Notes: generated by a model from the letters alone, not told the origin. A stretch of DNA of 64,000 bases from Indolivaga capnocytophagoides DSM 22835 (GCF_000426485.1 NZ_AUFL01000004.1:124001-188000), one strand, 5' to 3'; counted from the stretch's first letter, positions 28,101 to 37,119 are shown. Program-made: numbers and translations.

Positions 28101-28536
28101 TGTCTACCCAATATCCCATTTTAGTAGTCAGATCTTCCCACTCTTTGGTATATTTCATTACCTCTTTGCGGCAGGCATCGTTATATTCATCAACCGATAT
28201 TTTCTTTCCGATATCTTCTTTGGTTATTCCTAAAGCTTTTTCTACACTTAACTCAACAGGGAGTCCGTGTGTATCCCATCCGGCTTTGCGGTTTACCAAA
28301 AAGCCTTTCATTGTTTTATAACGGCAGAAAATATCTTTAATTGAGCGAGCCATTACGTGGTGAATACCGGGCATACCATTTGCCGAAGGAGGACCTTCAT
28401 AAAAAACAAAAGTAGGCGCACCTTTTCTTACATCAAGGCTTTTCTGGAATAAGTCTAATTTATTCCATTTTTCCAACATTTCTTTATTGATGTCAGATAA
28501 GTTGAAATTATTGTATTCTGTAAATTTTTTGCTCAT
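25123..28536 (-). CDS. ileS: Isoleucyl-tRNA synthetase with GIHH signature
   Basis: A 1137-residue class Ia synthetase. I choose the ATG at 28536 (MSKKFTEYNNF) because the gene's -7 element at 28570-28577 lies inside the longer open frame. The first signature, normally HIGH, reads GIHH (57-60, in SANGMPGIHHVMARS), with the first and third residues swapped. The second signature is KMSKR (about 685). The editing domain lies between, and the tRNA-binding and C-terminal domains complete a type 2 (eukaryote-like) IleRS. It charges tRNA-Ile and edits valine. It is single and flanked by its own promoter. The consequence for mupirocin binding is discussed in the findings. Confidence 0.97.
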   Translation of the reverse strand: MSKKFTEYNNFNLSDINKEMLEKWNKLDLFQKSLDVRKGAPTFVFYEGPPSANGMPGIHHVMARSIKDIFCRYKTMKGFLVNRKAGWDTHGLPVELSVEKALGITKEDIGKKISVDEYNDACRKEVMKYTKEWEDLTTKMGYWVDMNDPYITYDNRYIETLWYLLKELYNKGYLYKGYTIQPYSPAAGTGLSSHELNQPGCYRDVKDTTCVAQFKIKGPKAEMNNFGIAYFLAWTTTPWTLPSNTALAVGSEIEYVAVQTYNPYTGEKMTAIVANSLVSSLFNPKAADLALEDYKSGDKLIPFKIVGSWKGSDLAEMEYEQLIPWVNPGEGAFKVVTGDFVTTEDGTGIVHIAPTFGADDSKVAKANGVPGMMLTDKDGNLRPMVDLTGKYFKIEDLDAEYVKKNVNVELYKEYAGRYVKNDYDDTLTENDPTLDIDICVMLKQANKAFRIEKHVHNYPHCWRTDKPVLYYPLDSWFIRTTACRDQLIELNKTINWKPQSTGTGRFGKWLENLQDWNLSRSRYWGTPLPIWRTEDGKEELCIGSVKELYTEIEKSIKVGFMTENPWKDFEVGNLEKDNYEKIDLHRPYVDNIILVSESGKPMKRELDLIDVWFDSGAMPFAQVFFPNISAEEFVKIYPADFIAEGVDQTRGWFFTLHAISTMVRGSVAFKNVVSNGLVLDKNGNKMSKRLGNAVDPFATIEKYGSDPLRWYMITNASPWDNLKFDTEGIDEVRRKFFGTLYNTYSFFALYANVDKFDNSQPQIPVTERPEIDRWIISLLNTLVSDVDEYYNTYEPTKAGRAISDFVNDNLSNWYVRLNRKRFWGGEMTQDKLSAYQTLYTCLETISKLIAPIAPFYADKLYIDLTSACEQNPEVSVHLADFPVYNEAVVDKALEERMQIAQSISSMILALRRKVSIKVRQPLTQIMIPVLDKEQECAIEAVRDLILNEVNVKELRYVDNAAGILVKKVKPDFKKLGPRYGKIMKQLAAAVQTMDQEAIGQFEKSGSYTFDIDGQAATIETADVEIISEDIEGWLVANEGRLTVALDITITDSLKKEGIARELVNRIQNIRKTSGLDITDRIKVKISDLEQIQGAISEYKEYIAGQVLADSIMLETDVKGTEITDMDDIVLNISIEKV

Positions 28537-28569
28537 AATAGCAGACACTTTTCCGTTAAAAAATTGGCG

Positions 28570-28577
28570 CAAAGATA
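28570..28577 (-). promoter_or_regulatory. -7 element for ileS
   Basis: The reverse strand reads TATCTTTG, 34 nt before the chosen ileS start. It decides the start, since an upstream in-frame ATG at 28590 would precede the promoter. Confidence 0.75.
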
Positions 28578-28693
28578 ATAAAAAAAACACATATTGCGAA
28601 TATTTCGCGGGGTGGAGATATTAAAATATGGTGAATATGCAGTAGTTTTAAAACGGCTGTTCATTATATCCGATATAATAGTTCCTTTTTTAT

Positions 28694-28701
28694 TACATTT
28701 G
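28694..28701 (+). promoter_or_regulatory. -7 element for the Wzi-like gene
   Basis: TACATTTG lies 22 nt before the ATG at 28724 and covers a possible TTG start at 28703, which is therefore unlikely. Confidence 0.6.
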
Positions 28702-28723
28702 CTTGATTTTTAATATTAGGAAT

Positions 28724-30253
28724 ATGCGTATCGCTTGTGTTGCTTTTTTATTCTCGGTGTTGTCGATAACTCCTATTGTCAGCCAAAATCCAGAAAAGGA
28801 TTCTGATCAATCCCTTGATAGTACGGTTTTGCTGGATCCGGTAGTTTTGACCTGTTATATGAATCCGAATAGAATATCAATTAATATAGAAACTTTAGGC
28901 ACATTCACTGATGGTGATTTTGCTCCGTTTTGGCTTAGTAATAATAAATTCGGGCTAGGATCAGCTGAGAATAGTAATCAATATCTGAGGATTAATTCTT
29001 TAGGAAATCATTATTTCTATGTAGGAGGCTCACCCTTGAATGTGACGATGGGAGCAGATATATTGGTGTCTCATAATATGCAGTCCGATTTTAACTTTCA
29101 CCAGTTATATGCTGATCTTAAATACCGAAATACTGTATTTTCTGTAGGTGCTAAAGAAAGATATTCGCTATTCAAGAATAAGCTATTGAGTTCCGGAGGG
29201 ATGACACTTTCAAATAATGCACGCCCAATACCTCAGGTTGAAGTTAGTATTCCTGATTTTGTAACAGTACCATATACAAAAGGGTATTTGCAATTTATAG
29301 GTGGATTGTCTTACGGTTGGTTTGGCGATGATAAGTTCAAGAAAAGAAACGCAGCAGACGGATACTATGCCGAAAAAGTGTTGTATCATCGCAAATATGG
29401 GTTTCTGAAATTTGAAAAAGTACCTGCATGGAGTTTTATTGTAGGAGCCGAAATGGATACTCAGTGGGGAGGACGCTTTTATCATGCTGGAGAATACTGG
29501 GACAAAGGTTCAGCAAAATTGAGAGATTTTTTTAAGGTATTGATCCCGATGAAGGGTGGAGCCGAATCGAATCTTACCGATAGGCAGAACATTGTGGGAA
29601 ATGTGTACGGAAGTACTCATTTTATAGTTGAGCATAAGCGAAAAGAATTTTCGATAAAAACTTATCATGAGCATTTTTTCGAAGATCATTCAGGTATTAT
29701 TTTTAAGAATATTCCTGATGGATTATACGGTCTGGAATTGAATCTGAATAAGAAAGGATGGCTCACAAGTGTTTTATTTGAATATTTGCATACAAAAGAT
29801 CAATCTGGCCCTTTCCTTTGGGATGAGAATGAAGAAATACCTGTCCAGGTGAGCGGTGGCGATAACTATTATAATCATGTTGATTATGCTTCGCTTAGTA
29901 ACTACGGCTTTGTTTTGGGTAATCCCTTTCTTACATCTCCGATTTATAATAGAGGACAGTCCCTTACCGTATTTAATAATAGATTATCTACATTTCATGG
30001 AGGTATTAGCGGGTATATACTTCCAAGCCTGCAATACAGAGCATTGGTCAGCTATTCTAGAAGTTGGGGTACAGATCGTATTCCCTCGCGAAATATAAGA
30101 AATCAGTTTTCGAGTATGCTCGAGACCGTTTATATAGACCCTCGCTTGTCGGGGTGGAAATTCTCTGCGGCATTTGCTTTTGACAGATCCGGAATGGTCG
30201 GAGATAATACCGGAGTACAATTAAAAATTTCTAAGTGCTTTGAAGTACAATAA
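28724..30253 (+). CDS. Wzi-family outer-membrane capsule assembly protein
   Basis: A 509-residue exported protein with a signal peptide (MRIACVAFLFSVLSIT, cleavage near VSQ). The rest is rich in alternating hydrophobic/aromatic strands and ends in an amphipathic strand (GVQLKISKCFEV), as in outer-membrane beta-barrels. Overall layout and segments such as FAPFWLSNNKFGL match the capsule assembly Wzi family common in Bacteroidota. Wzi anchors capsular polysaccharide in Enterobacteria; here no capsule genes are adjacent, so the glycan bound is unknown. It has its own promoter, divergent from ileS. Confidence 0.82.
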   Translation: MRIACVAFLFSVLSITPIVSQNPEKDSDQSLDSTVLLDPVVLTCYMNPNRISINIETLGTFTDGDFAPFWLSNNKFGLGSAENSNQYLRINSLGNHYFYVGGSPLNVTMGADILVSHNMQSDFNFHQLYADLKYRNTVFSVGAKERYSLFKNKLLSSGGMTLSNNARPIPQVEVSIPDFVTVPYTKGYLQFIGGLSYGWFGDDKFKKRNAADGYYAEKVLYHRKYGFLKFEKVPAWSFIVGAEMDTQWGGRFYHAGEYWDKGSAKLRDFFKVLIPMKGGAESNLTDRQNIVGNVYGSTHFIVEHKRKEFSIKTYHEHFFEDHSGIIFKNIPDGLYGLELNLNKKGWLTSVLFEYLHTKDQSGPFLWDENEEIPVQVSGGDNYYNHVDYASLSNYGFVLGNPFLTSPIYNRGQSLTVFNNRLSTFHGGISGYILPSLQYRALVSYSRSWGTDRIPSRNIRNQFSSMLETVYIDPRLSGWKFSAAFAFDRSGMVGDNTGVQLKISKCFEVQ

Positions 30254-30268
30254 ACACTGATTTATTTC

Positions 30269-30276
30269 TATTTTTG
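30269..30276 (+). promoter_or_regulatory. -7 element upstream of the two-span membrane protein
   Basis: TATTTTTG lies in the loop of a weak inverted repeat (TTATTTC 30262-30268 / GAAATAA 30282-30288). The hairpin may also end the preceding transcript. Confidence 0.4.
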
Positions 30277-30312
30277 TAAAAGAAATAAGTTTAATCCTAG
30301 TTTTATCTTAAT

Positions 30313-31092
30313 ATGGATAACCTCAGGTCTGCGATTGCAGACAAAGTTCTGGATATATCGGCTTTTAATGGAGACGATATGAAAGCTAAACTCGAAAAGA
30401 TCAATCGTTTTCGGGATTTTGCAAATGCCTGTCAATTACTGATAAAAAAATATCCGGCAATAGAATCTGAATTACTACAGATGGTCGAAAATAATGATTT
30501 CGATACGCGGATTGCTTCTTCACGTGTGGATACCATTATAAGGCTATCCGAAAGAGAAAGTGATGGTGTACATACCGCATCGCAAGTTGTTGAAGATGAT
30601 ATTCATAATCTTGAAAAAATAACAGAAGAGATAATTTCTTCTGAAGAAGTGCCACCCGTTGCAACTGCTACCGCTGATCTTACAGCATCAGGTCGGTCTC
30701 AATCCTATGGAGAGTCTCAGGAATCAAAGTCCATAGGATCTCAAAAAGCAACTAACTTGCTCACTGAAGAGGGATGTGATGAACCCGAAAAAATAGGTCA
30801 ATACGTCGACTTTGAAGAAATCGATGAGAATGCAGCTAAACCTGTTGATAATTTTATTAACCCTGTGGTTGAACGTAAATCTTCTATCGTTATTGAGGAA
30901 GACAACAGGAAGAAGGACACTGTAAAGAAAATTATTCAGGTTTGCGGTATTATTGCGATTGTAGTGGCCTTGATTTTTATTATCAAATTCGTAATTAATA
31001 ATTGGGTTGCCATACTTTATGGGCTTGGAGCTCTTGTGCTGGTAGGAGGAATTGTTTATTTCTTACTGAAAAAGAAGAAATCTGACGAATAA
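30313..31092 (+). CDS. Membrane protein of unknown function with charged N-terminus
   Basis: A 259-residue protein. Residues 1-200 are soluble and acidic and begin with a short helical domain (MDNLRSAIADKVLDISAFNG). Two adjacent membrane helices (about 210-228 and 232-252) end in a lysine cluster (KKKKSDE). A low-complexity Ser/Glu-rich stretch (105-150) links the parts. I do not recognise a family. The first codons include an inverted repeat GTCTGC-GATT-GCAGAC (30330-30345). murB follows after 26 bp containing a GGTC palindrome, so it probably shares an mRNA with the peptidoglycan gene. Confidence 0.75.
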   Translation: MDNLRSAIADKVLDISAFNGDDMKAKLEKINRFRDFANACQLLIKKYPAIESELLQMVENNDFDTRIASSRVDTIIRLSERESDGVHTASQVVEDDIHNLEKITEEIISSEEVPPVATATADLTASGRSQSYGESQESKSIGSQKATNLLTEEGCDEPEKIGQYVDFEEIDENAAKPVDNFINPVVERKSSIVIEEDNRKKDTVKKIIQVCGIIAIVVALIFIIKFVINNWVAILYGLGALVLVGGIVYFLLKKKKSDE

Positions 31093-31106
31093 GGGTCTCA
31101 GACCTT
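31091..31106. repeat. GGTC palindrome copy 9
   Basis: AAGGGTCTCAGACCTT overlaps the stop codon of the upstream gene and lies 13 bp before the murB ATG. The core GGTCTCAGACC is perfect. Confidence 0.8.
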
Positions 31107-31118
31107 AAATAATGCAAT

Positions 31119-32126
31119 ATGTATCAATATAATATACAATTAAAGAAATATAATTCGTTTCGGACAGAGGCTGTCGCAAAAATATTTTTCGAACCGGAAA
31201 ATATAACGCAGCTAAAGCAATGCCTGTTGGACTTTCCGAACGAAAAAAAACTTTTGATAGGAAGCGGATGTAATCTTTTTTTTACCAAAGATTTCGATGG
31301 ATTGGTTATTCATCCTCAAATATTAGGAGTGAGAGAGATTTCTGATGTTTCAGATGAGTCTGATGATGTTTATCTGGAAGTTATGGCATCTGAAGATTGG
31401 GATAAACTGGTGGAATTTTGTGTTGATAAAGGATATTCGGGTCTCGAAAATTTATCATATATCCCCAGTACTGTCGGTGCGGCTCCTGTTCAGAATATCG
31501 GGGCATACGGAGCAGAAGTCAAAGACTGTGTGCATGAAGTGATAGCTTTGGACACTAATACACTCGATGTTGTTTCTTTTTCTAATGCAGAATGTGAATT
31601 TGCTTATCGTGACAGCGTATTTAAAAGAAATGCGGACAGGTATATAATTATATCTGTAGTATTTATGTTGAAAAGGTCATTTACTTATGTTGCGAAGTAT
31701 TTTGATTTAAACAAGGAGTTGGAAGATGTTGTAGTTCCTACAATCGAAGATGTCCGTGATGCTGTGATTCGTGTGCGTCAACGTAAATTACCCGACCATC
31801 TGGAATTGCCCAACTGCGGAAGTTTCTTTAAGAATCCGTATATTACAAACAAAGAGGCTGATAAAATAAAAGAAGAATATCCTGATTTGCCGATTTATCC
31901 CGTTAATGATAACTTGGTAAAGACGTCTGCGGCTTTTTTGATAGACAGAGCAGGTTATAAAGGAAAGCAGCTAGGACAAGTCGGCACATATCCGAAACAA
32001 GCTTTAATTATTGTTAATTATGGATCACCCGACGGAAACGATATTGTTTACTTTAAAAATGAAATCCAGAAAGCTGTCTTTGAAAAGTTTTCCATAGAGC
32101 TGGAGCCAGAAGTTAGGATTTTATAA
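31119..32126 (+). CDS. murB: UDP-N-acetylenolpyruvoylglucosamine reductase
   Basis: A 335-residue flavoenzyme that reduces the enolpyruvyl group to give UDP-MurNAc. FAD-binding segments are KLLIGSGCNLFF and LSYIPSTVGAAPVQNIGAYG. The catalytic serine lies in NCGSFFKNPY. The C-terminal segment ALIIVNYGSPDGNDIVYF is that of the E. coli-like (type I) enzyme with Tyr loop. It is followed at about 210 bp by murA, the preceding step in the pathway, but a dispersed repeat separates the two. Confidence 0.96.
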   Translation: MYQYNIQLKKYNSFRTEAVAKIFFEPENITQLKQCLLDFPNEKKLLIGSGCNLFFTKDFDGLVIHPQILGVREISDVSDESDDVYLEVMASEDWDKLVEFCVDKGYSGLENLSYIPSTVGAAPVQNIGAYGAEVKDCVHEVIALDTNTLDVVSFSNAECEFAYRDSVFKRNADRYIIISVVFMLKRSFTYVAKYFDLNKELEDVVVPTIEDVRDAVIRVRQRKLPDHLELPNCGSFFKNPYITNKEADKIKEEYPDLPIYPVNDNLVKTSAAFLIDRAGYKGKQLGQVGTYPKQALIIVNYGSPDGNDIVYFKNEIQKAVFEKFSIELEPEVRIL

Positions 32127-32130
32127 TATA

Positions 32131-32269
32131 GATCAGTAATTCGAAAATTTATCTATACGGAAAGTGGTGGAGATCCTCTTATTTATAGAACGATTTTTAG
32201 AAAAACAGGGAAAGAAAAAGGTGACCAATATAAAAGTGCAATTTTGGAGTAACTTTTGTTACCTTTTAT
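32131..32269 (+). repeat. GTTACC dispersed repeat, copy B
   Basis: A non-coding element between murB and murA. It shares the 5' block TCAGTAATTCGAAAATTTAT (with one or two changes) and the 3' block TGCAATTTTGGAGTAAC plus TTTTGTTACCTTTT with copy C. An AAAAGGTGAC/GTTACCTTTT inverted repeat marks its 3' half. Confidence 0.75.
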
Positions 32270-32292
32270 CAAATAAATATAAATTAATAGAT

Positions 32293-32307
32293 AAGGTCTG
32301 AGAACCC
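32293..32307. repeat. GGTC palindrome copy 10 (degenerate)
   Basis: AAGGTCTGAGAACCC carries one extra A in the right arm. It lies 28 bp upstream of the murA start. Confidence 0.5.
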
Positions 32308-32335
32308 CAAAGAATATTTAATCAATTAAAGATAC

Positions 32336-33640
32336 ATGGCATCATTTATTATAGAAGGCGGTTGCCGCCTGAAAGGTGAAATAACTCCTCAGGGAGCAAA
32401 AAACGAAGCATTACAGGTTATTTGTGCAGTTCTATTAACCCCTGAAGAGGTTATTATAGAGAATATACCCGATATTCTGGATGTCAATAATCTTATTTCT
32501 CTTCTTGGAGATATGGGAGTGAAGACCAGTCGCCTGAATGAAAATACCTGGTCGTTTAGGGCTGACGAGGTAGATTTGACTTATCTTGAGAGTCCCGAAT
32601 TTTTGAAGAAAAGTGCTTCATTGAGAGGTTCCGTAATGATTATCGGTCCTTTAGTAGCTCGTTTCGGCAAAGCATTGCTTCCTAAACCGGGAGGTGATAA
32701 AATTGGACGCCGTCGTCTAGATACACATTTTATCGGTATTCAGAAGTTAGGTGCAAACTTTGATTATGATAACGAACAGCAATTATATTCTATCACAGCC
32801 GAGAAGCTTACCGGAACTTACATGCTTTTGGATGAAGCTTCGGTAACAGGTACTGCTAATATTATAATGACTGCGGTTTTGGCCGAGGGTGAAACTACTA
32901 TATATAATGCTGCTTGCGAACCTTATTTACAGCAATTATGCAAGATGCTGAATAAGATGGGGGCTAAAATATCCGGAGTAGCATCTAATCTGATACGTAT
33001 TGAAGGTGTCAAAGAACTGGGCGGAACAACCCACCGTATTTTACCGGATATGATCGAGATCGGAAGTTTTATCGGGATGGCAGCAATGACCGGTTCTGAG
33101 TTGACAATCAAAGATGTATTTTATGATGATTTGGGTATTATACCGGATACATTCCGTCGTTTGGGCATTACACTCGAACGTCAGGGAGATGATATTCACA
33201 TTCCGGAGCATAAAGAATATACAATTGATACATTTATAGATGGTTCCATATTAACTATCGCTGATGCTCCATGGCCGGGGTTGACTCCCGACCTTATAAG
33301 TGTATTATTGGTTGTGGCAACACAGGCAAAAGGTAGTGTATTGATCCATCAGAAGATGTTTGAAAGTCGCTTGTTCTTTGTTGATAAACTGATAGATATG
33401 GGTGCTCAGATAATACTTTGCGACCCGCACCGTGCAACAGTTATTGGTACAGGACGCCGTTCTATGCGCGCTACAGTCATGACGTCACCTGATATCCGCG
33501 CCGGTATTGCTTTGCTTATCGCTGCAATGTGCGCAGATGGAAAGAGTGTGATACATAATATAGACCAGATAGACAGAGGATATCAGAATATTGATGTCCG
33601 TCTGAATCAATTGGGTGCTAATATATTAAGAATGAACTAA
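32336..33640 (+). CDS. murA: UDP-GlcNAc 1-carboxyvinyltransferase, Cys-to-Asp form
   Basis: A 434-residue enzyme that makes the first committed step of peptidoglycan synthesis, transferring enolpyruvate from PEP to UDP-GlcNAc. It starts MASFIIEGGCRLKGEI with the conserved KNEAL (substrate lysine) region. The flexible active-site loop reads LLPKPGGDKIGRRRLD, so the residue equal to E. coli Cys115 is Asp (D121). That form is active but is not alkylated by fosfomycin. The C-terminal RGYQNIDVRLNQLGA segment is typical. iron-ADH follows after 28 bp and is probably cotranscribed. Confidence 0.96.
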   Translation: MASFIIEGGCRLKGEITPQGAKNEALQVICAVLLTPEEVIIENIPDILDVNNLISLLGDMGVKTSRLNENTWSFRADEVDLTYLESPEFLKKSASLRGSVMIIGPLVARFGKALLPKPGGDKIGRRRLDTHFIGIQKLGANFDYDNEQQLYSITAEKLTGTYMLLDEASVTGTANIIMTAVLAEGETTIYNAACEPYLQQLCKMLNKMGAKISGVASNLIRIEGVKELGGTTHRILPDMIEIGSFIGMAAMTGSELTIKDVFYDDLGIIPDTFRRLGITLERQGDDIHIPEHKEYTIDTFIDGSILTIADAPWPGLTPDLISVLLVVATQAKGSVLIHQKMFESRLFFVDKLIDMGAQIILCDPHRATVIGTGRRSMRATVMTSPDIRAGIALLIAAMCADGKSVIHNIDQIDRGYQNIDVRLNQLGANILRMN

Positions 33641-33668
33641 TCATTAAAAGAAGAAAGGGATACACATA

Positions 33669-34826
33669 ATGGAAAATTTTAGTTTTGTTAATCCTGTAAA
33701 AATTATATTTGGTAAGGATACCATAAAGTCTTTATCGAAGGAGATTCCTGCCGGAAGTAAAGTTCTTATAACTTATGGAGGGGGAAGTATTAAGCATAAC
33801 GGAGTTTATGATCAGGTCATAAAAGCTTTATCAGCTTTTGATTTTTATGAGTTTTCAGGAATTGAGGCTAATCCTCATTACGAGACTTGTATGAAAGCCG
33901 TGGAGTTGATCAAAGAGAAAAACATTGATTATGTACTTGCTGTAGGAGGTGGTTCGGTAATTGATGCTACTAAATTTATTGTTGCAGCCGCTTGTTTTAA
34001 AGGTGATGATCCATGGGATATCCTGAGTAAGCAAGCGCGTATCGAAAGAGCATTGCCTTTTGGTACAGTATTGACTATATCGGCTACAGGGTCGGAAATG
34101 AATAGTGGAGCTGTTATAACCAAAGCTGAAACTCATGATAAGTTGGCTTTCGGCTCATCTAAGTTATATCCTAAATTTTCAATTCTTGATCCGGAGGTAA
34201 CTTATTCATTGCCATTGAAGCAAGTAAGTAATGGGGTAGTGGATGCATTTGTGCATGTGATAGAACAATATGTTACGTATCCTTCACAGGCAATGATTCA
34301 GGATAAGTTTGCGGAAGCCGTTTTAGTGACTTTGATAACCGAAGGTCCGAAGGCGTTGGAAACTCCTCGTGATTATGATGTTCGTGCCAATCTGATGTGG
34401 GCATCTACTTGGGCTTTGAATGGATGGATCGGTTGTGGTGTTCCCGAAGATTGGGCAACACACCGTATTGGTCATGAGCTCACAGCCTTGTATGGACTAG
34501 ATCATGCTCAGACTTTAGCCATTGTTCTCCCTGGTGTATTGAGTGTCTTGAAAGATCAGAAAGCAGATAAGATACTTCAATTAGGAGAGATGGTTTTCGG
34601 CATCTATAATAATATGTCGAAAGACGAACGTATTGATGAAACTATTAGAGCTATAATTCATTTCTTCGAAGAAATGCAGCTTAAGACCCGTTTATCGGAT
34701 TATGGATTGGGACAGGAGGCTGTAGATGCCGTTTCGAACCGAATCAAGGAGAGAGGTTGGAAACTTGGTGAAAAGGAAAATATAACAGCAGATGTTGTGA
34801 AAGAGATTCTGACTTTGAGAATGTAG
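33669..34826 (+). CDS. Iron-containing alcohol dehydrogenase (YqhD/BdhA-like)
   Basis: A 385-residue group III alcohol dehydrogenase. The nucleotide-binding part has GGGSIKHNGVYDQV and AVGGGSVIDATKFI. Metal ligands fall in DAFVHVIEQY (Asp, His), THRIGHEL and GLDHAQTLA. The pattern TYGGGS with an NADPH-type loop suggests a YqhD-like aldehyde reductase, though butanol dehydrogenases look the same. It should reduce aldehydes to alcohols for fermentation or detoxification. It lies 28 bp after murA, an unusual neighbour, and is followed by a terminator shared with mutB. Confidence 0.9.
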   Translation: MENFSFVNPVKIIFGKDTIKSLSKEIPAGSKVLITYGGGSIKHNGVYDQVIKALSAFDFYEFSGIEANPHYETCMKAVELIKEKNIDYVLAVGGGSVIDATKFIVAAACFKGDDPWDILSKQARIERALPFGTVLTISATGSEMNSGAVITKAETHDKLAFGSSKLYPKFSILDPEVTYSLPLKQVSNGVVDAFVHVIEQYVTYPSQAMIQDKFAEAVLVTLITEGPKALETPRDYDVRANLMWASTWALNGWIGCGVPEDWATHRIGHELTALYGLDHAQTLAIVLPGVLSVLKDQKADKILQLGEMVFGIYNNMSKDERIDETIRAIIHFFEEMQLKTRLSDYGLGQEAVDAVSNRIKERGWKLGEKENITADVVKEILTLRM

Positions 34827-34914
34827 TATCAACTAATGAGCAGAGAGAAGGTAAAAACACTTAAGGTTGTTTCAGTGATATTAAATTGAGGTGCTAGTCT
34901 TCTTTTGGATAAAC

Positions 34915-34950
34915 AAAAAAAATCGCTTCTCTTTCGGGAAGCGATTTTTT
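34915..34950. terminator. Bidirectional terminator, adh / mutB
   Basis: AAAAAATCGCTTC and GAAGCGATTTTTT form a perfect stem, loop TCTTTCGG. It serves the convergent genes on both sides. Confidence 0.93.
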
Positions 34951-34971
34951 ATTGTTGATTATCAGCTGATC

Positions 34972-37119
34972 TTACTCTGCTAATAATATCTTCATGATTT
35001 CAACAGCAGCTTTGGTTACAGGAGAACCTGGTCCAAAGATCGCTGCCACACCTGATTTGTACAAGAAGTCATAATCCTGTGCTGGAATAACACCTCCGGC
35101 AATTACAATAATGTCCTCACGTCCTAGTTTTTTGAGTTCAGCAATAACTTGAGGTACAAGAGTTTTGTGACCAGCAGCCAGAGAGGATACTCCAAGAACA
35201 TTAACGTCATTTTCTACAGCTTGACGGGCAGCTTCTTCCGGAGTTTGGAACAATGGCCCCATATCCACATCGAATCCACAGTCAGCATAACCTGTTGCAA
35301 CTACTTTTGCTCCACGGTCGTGTCCGTCCTGACCCATTTTAGCAATCATGATACGAGGTTGACGACCTTCTTTCTTAGCAAATTCTTCAACAAGTCTACA
35401 AGCTTCCTGGAATGTAGGGTCTTTTTTAGTTTCTGATGAATACACGCCTGAAATAGTTCTGATTATAGCTTTATAACGTCCTACTACAACTTCGCAAGCA
35501 TCGGATATTTCACCCAGAGTGGCACGTAAACGAGCTGCTTCTACTGCAAGTTCAAGTAGGTTACCTTTTTTAGTTTTTACGCATTCAGTGATTGCTTCCA
35601 ATGCTTTCTTAACAGCAGCATTGTCACGCTTAGATTTCAGATCATTCAATCTTTCGATTTGTTGACGGCGCACTTCAGTGTTGTCAACATCAAGAATATC
35701 AATAGGATCTTCTTTTTCGAGACGGTATTTATTAACACCGATGATTGTTTGATTTCCAGAGTCGATCTTAGCTTGAGTACGAGCAGCAGCTTCTTCTATA
35801 CGCATTTTAGGAATACCGGTTTCAATAGCCTTAGCCATTCCTCCTAATTTTTGTATCTCTTGGATAAGCTCCCATGCTTTATGTACAAGTTCATTGGTCA
35901 GAGACTCTACATAATAAGAACCAGCCCATGGGTCGATTTCTTTACAGATCTGAGTTTCTTCCTGTATATATATCTGAGTATTACGTGCAATACGAGCAGA
36001 GAAGTCTGTTGGTAATGCAATAGCTTCATCCAAAGCATTGGTGTGAAGAGATTGTGTATGACCAAGAGCTGCAGCCATCGCTTCGATACAAGTACGGCCG
36101 ACATTATTGAACGGATCTTGTTCGGTCAATGACCAACCCGAAGTTTGAGAGTGAGTACGTAATGCCAGAGACTTTGGATTTTTAGCACCAAAGCTCTTAA
36201 CTATTTTAGCCCACAATAAACGACCTGCACGCATTTTGGCGATTTCCATGAAGTGGTTCATCCCAATAGCCCAGAAGAATGATAGACGAGGAGCAAATGC
36301 ATCAACATCAATACCTGCGTCGATACCAGCTTTCAGGTACTCCATACCGTCAGCTAAAGTATAAGCCAACTCAATATCAGCAGTAGCACCAGCTTCTTGC
36401 ATGTGGTAACCGGAGATAGAAATAGAGTTGAATTTAGGCATCTTCTGAGATGTATATTCGAAGATATCAGCGATAATCTTCATAGAGAATTCCGGTGGGT
36501 AAATGTATGTATTACGCACCATAAATTCTTTAAGGATATCATTCTGGATTGTACCCGCCATTTCTTCCAATTTAGCACCTTGTTCAAGTCCTGCATTGAT
36601 ATAGAAAGCAAGAATAGGAAGTACAGCTCCGTTCATTGTCATAGATACAGACATCTTATTCAATGGAATACCATCAAAAAGAACTTTCATATCTTCAACC
36701 GAACAGATAGATACACCGGCTTTACCTACGTCACCAACAACACGAGGGTGGTCGGCATCGTATCCACGGTGTGTAGCAAGGTCAAATGCTACAGAAAGAC
36801 CTTTCTGTCCTGAAGCAAGGTTACGGCGGTAGAATGCATTTGATTCGGCTGCTGTAGAAAATCCTGCATACTGACGGATTGTCCATGGACGCATGGCATA
36901 CATACCTGAATATGGTCCGCGTAGGAATGGAGGAATACCGGAAGCATAGTTCAGATGTTCCATTCCTTCCAGATCGTCTTTTGTATAAACAGGTTTAACA
37001 GGTATCAATTCCGGTGTGATCCAGTTTGCTTCGATACCATTTTGAGCAGACCATTCGGCAGCATTTACTGCCTCAAATCCTGCGTTTTTTATATCTATAT
37101 TTTTGAAATTTGGTTTCAT
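34972..37119 (-). CDS. mutB: Methylmalonyl-CoA mutase, large (catalytic) subunit
   Basis: A 715-residue B12-dependent mutase subunit that isomerises succinyl-CoA and (R)-methylmalonyl-CoA on the way to propionate. The N-terminal TIM barrel contains the CoA-binding segment [17 protein letters not shown]. The C-terminal cobalamin domain has the DxHxxG motif in [20 protein letters not shown] and the [11 protein letters not shown] and [12 protein letters not shown] segments. The length is normal. mutA lies directly upstream with a 51-bp gap, forming the heterodimer operon. No meaB/argK chaperone or epimerase is present in the window. Confidence 0.97.
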   Translation of the reverse strand: MKPNFKNIDIKNAGFEAVNAAEWSAQNGIEANWITPELIPVKPVYTKDDLEGMEHLNYASGIPPFLRGPYSGMYAMRPWTIRQYAGFSTAAESNAFYRRNLASGQKGLSVAFDLATHRGYDADHPRVVGDVGKAGVSICSVEDMKVLFDGIPLNKMSVSMTMNGAVLPILAFYINAGLEQGAKLEEMAGTIQNDILKEFMVRNTYIYPPEFSMKIIADIFEYTSQKMPKFNSISISGYHMQEAGATADIELAYTLADGMEYLKAGIDAGIDVDAFAPRLSFFWAIGMNHFMEIAKMRAGRLLWAKIVKSFGAKNPKSLALRTHSQTSGWSLTEQDPFNNVGRTCIEAMAAALGHTQSLHTNALDEAIALPTDFSARIARNTQIYIQEETQICKEIDPWAGSYYVESLTNELVHKAWELIQEIQKLGGMAKAIETGIPKMRIEEAAARTQAKIDSGNQTIIGVNKYRLEKEDPIDILDVDNTEVRRQQIERLNDLKSKRDNAAVKKALEAITECVKTKKGNLLELAVEAARLRATLGEISDACEVVVGRYKAIIRTISGVYSSETKKDPTFQEACRLVEEFAKKEGRQPRIMIAKMGQDGHDRGAKVVATGYADCGFDVDMGPLFQTPEEAARQAVENDVNVLGVSSLAAGHKTLVPQVIAELKKLGREDIIVIAGGVIPAQDYDFLYKSGVAAIFGPGSPVTKAAVEIMKILLAE

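Noticed and set aside
28537-28590. Earlier ATG for ileS adding 18 residues
   Set aside because: The -7 element of ileS lies within this stretch and MSKKF is the expected N-terminus.
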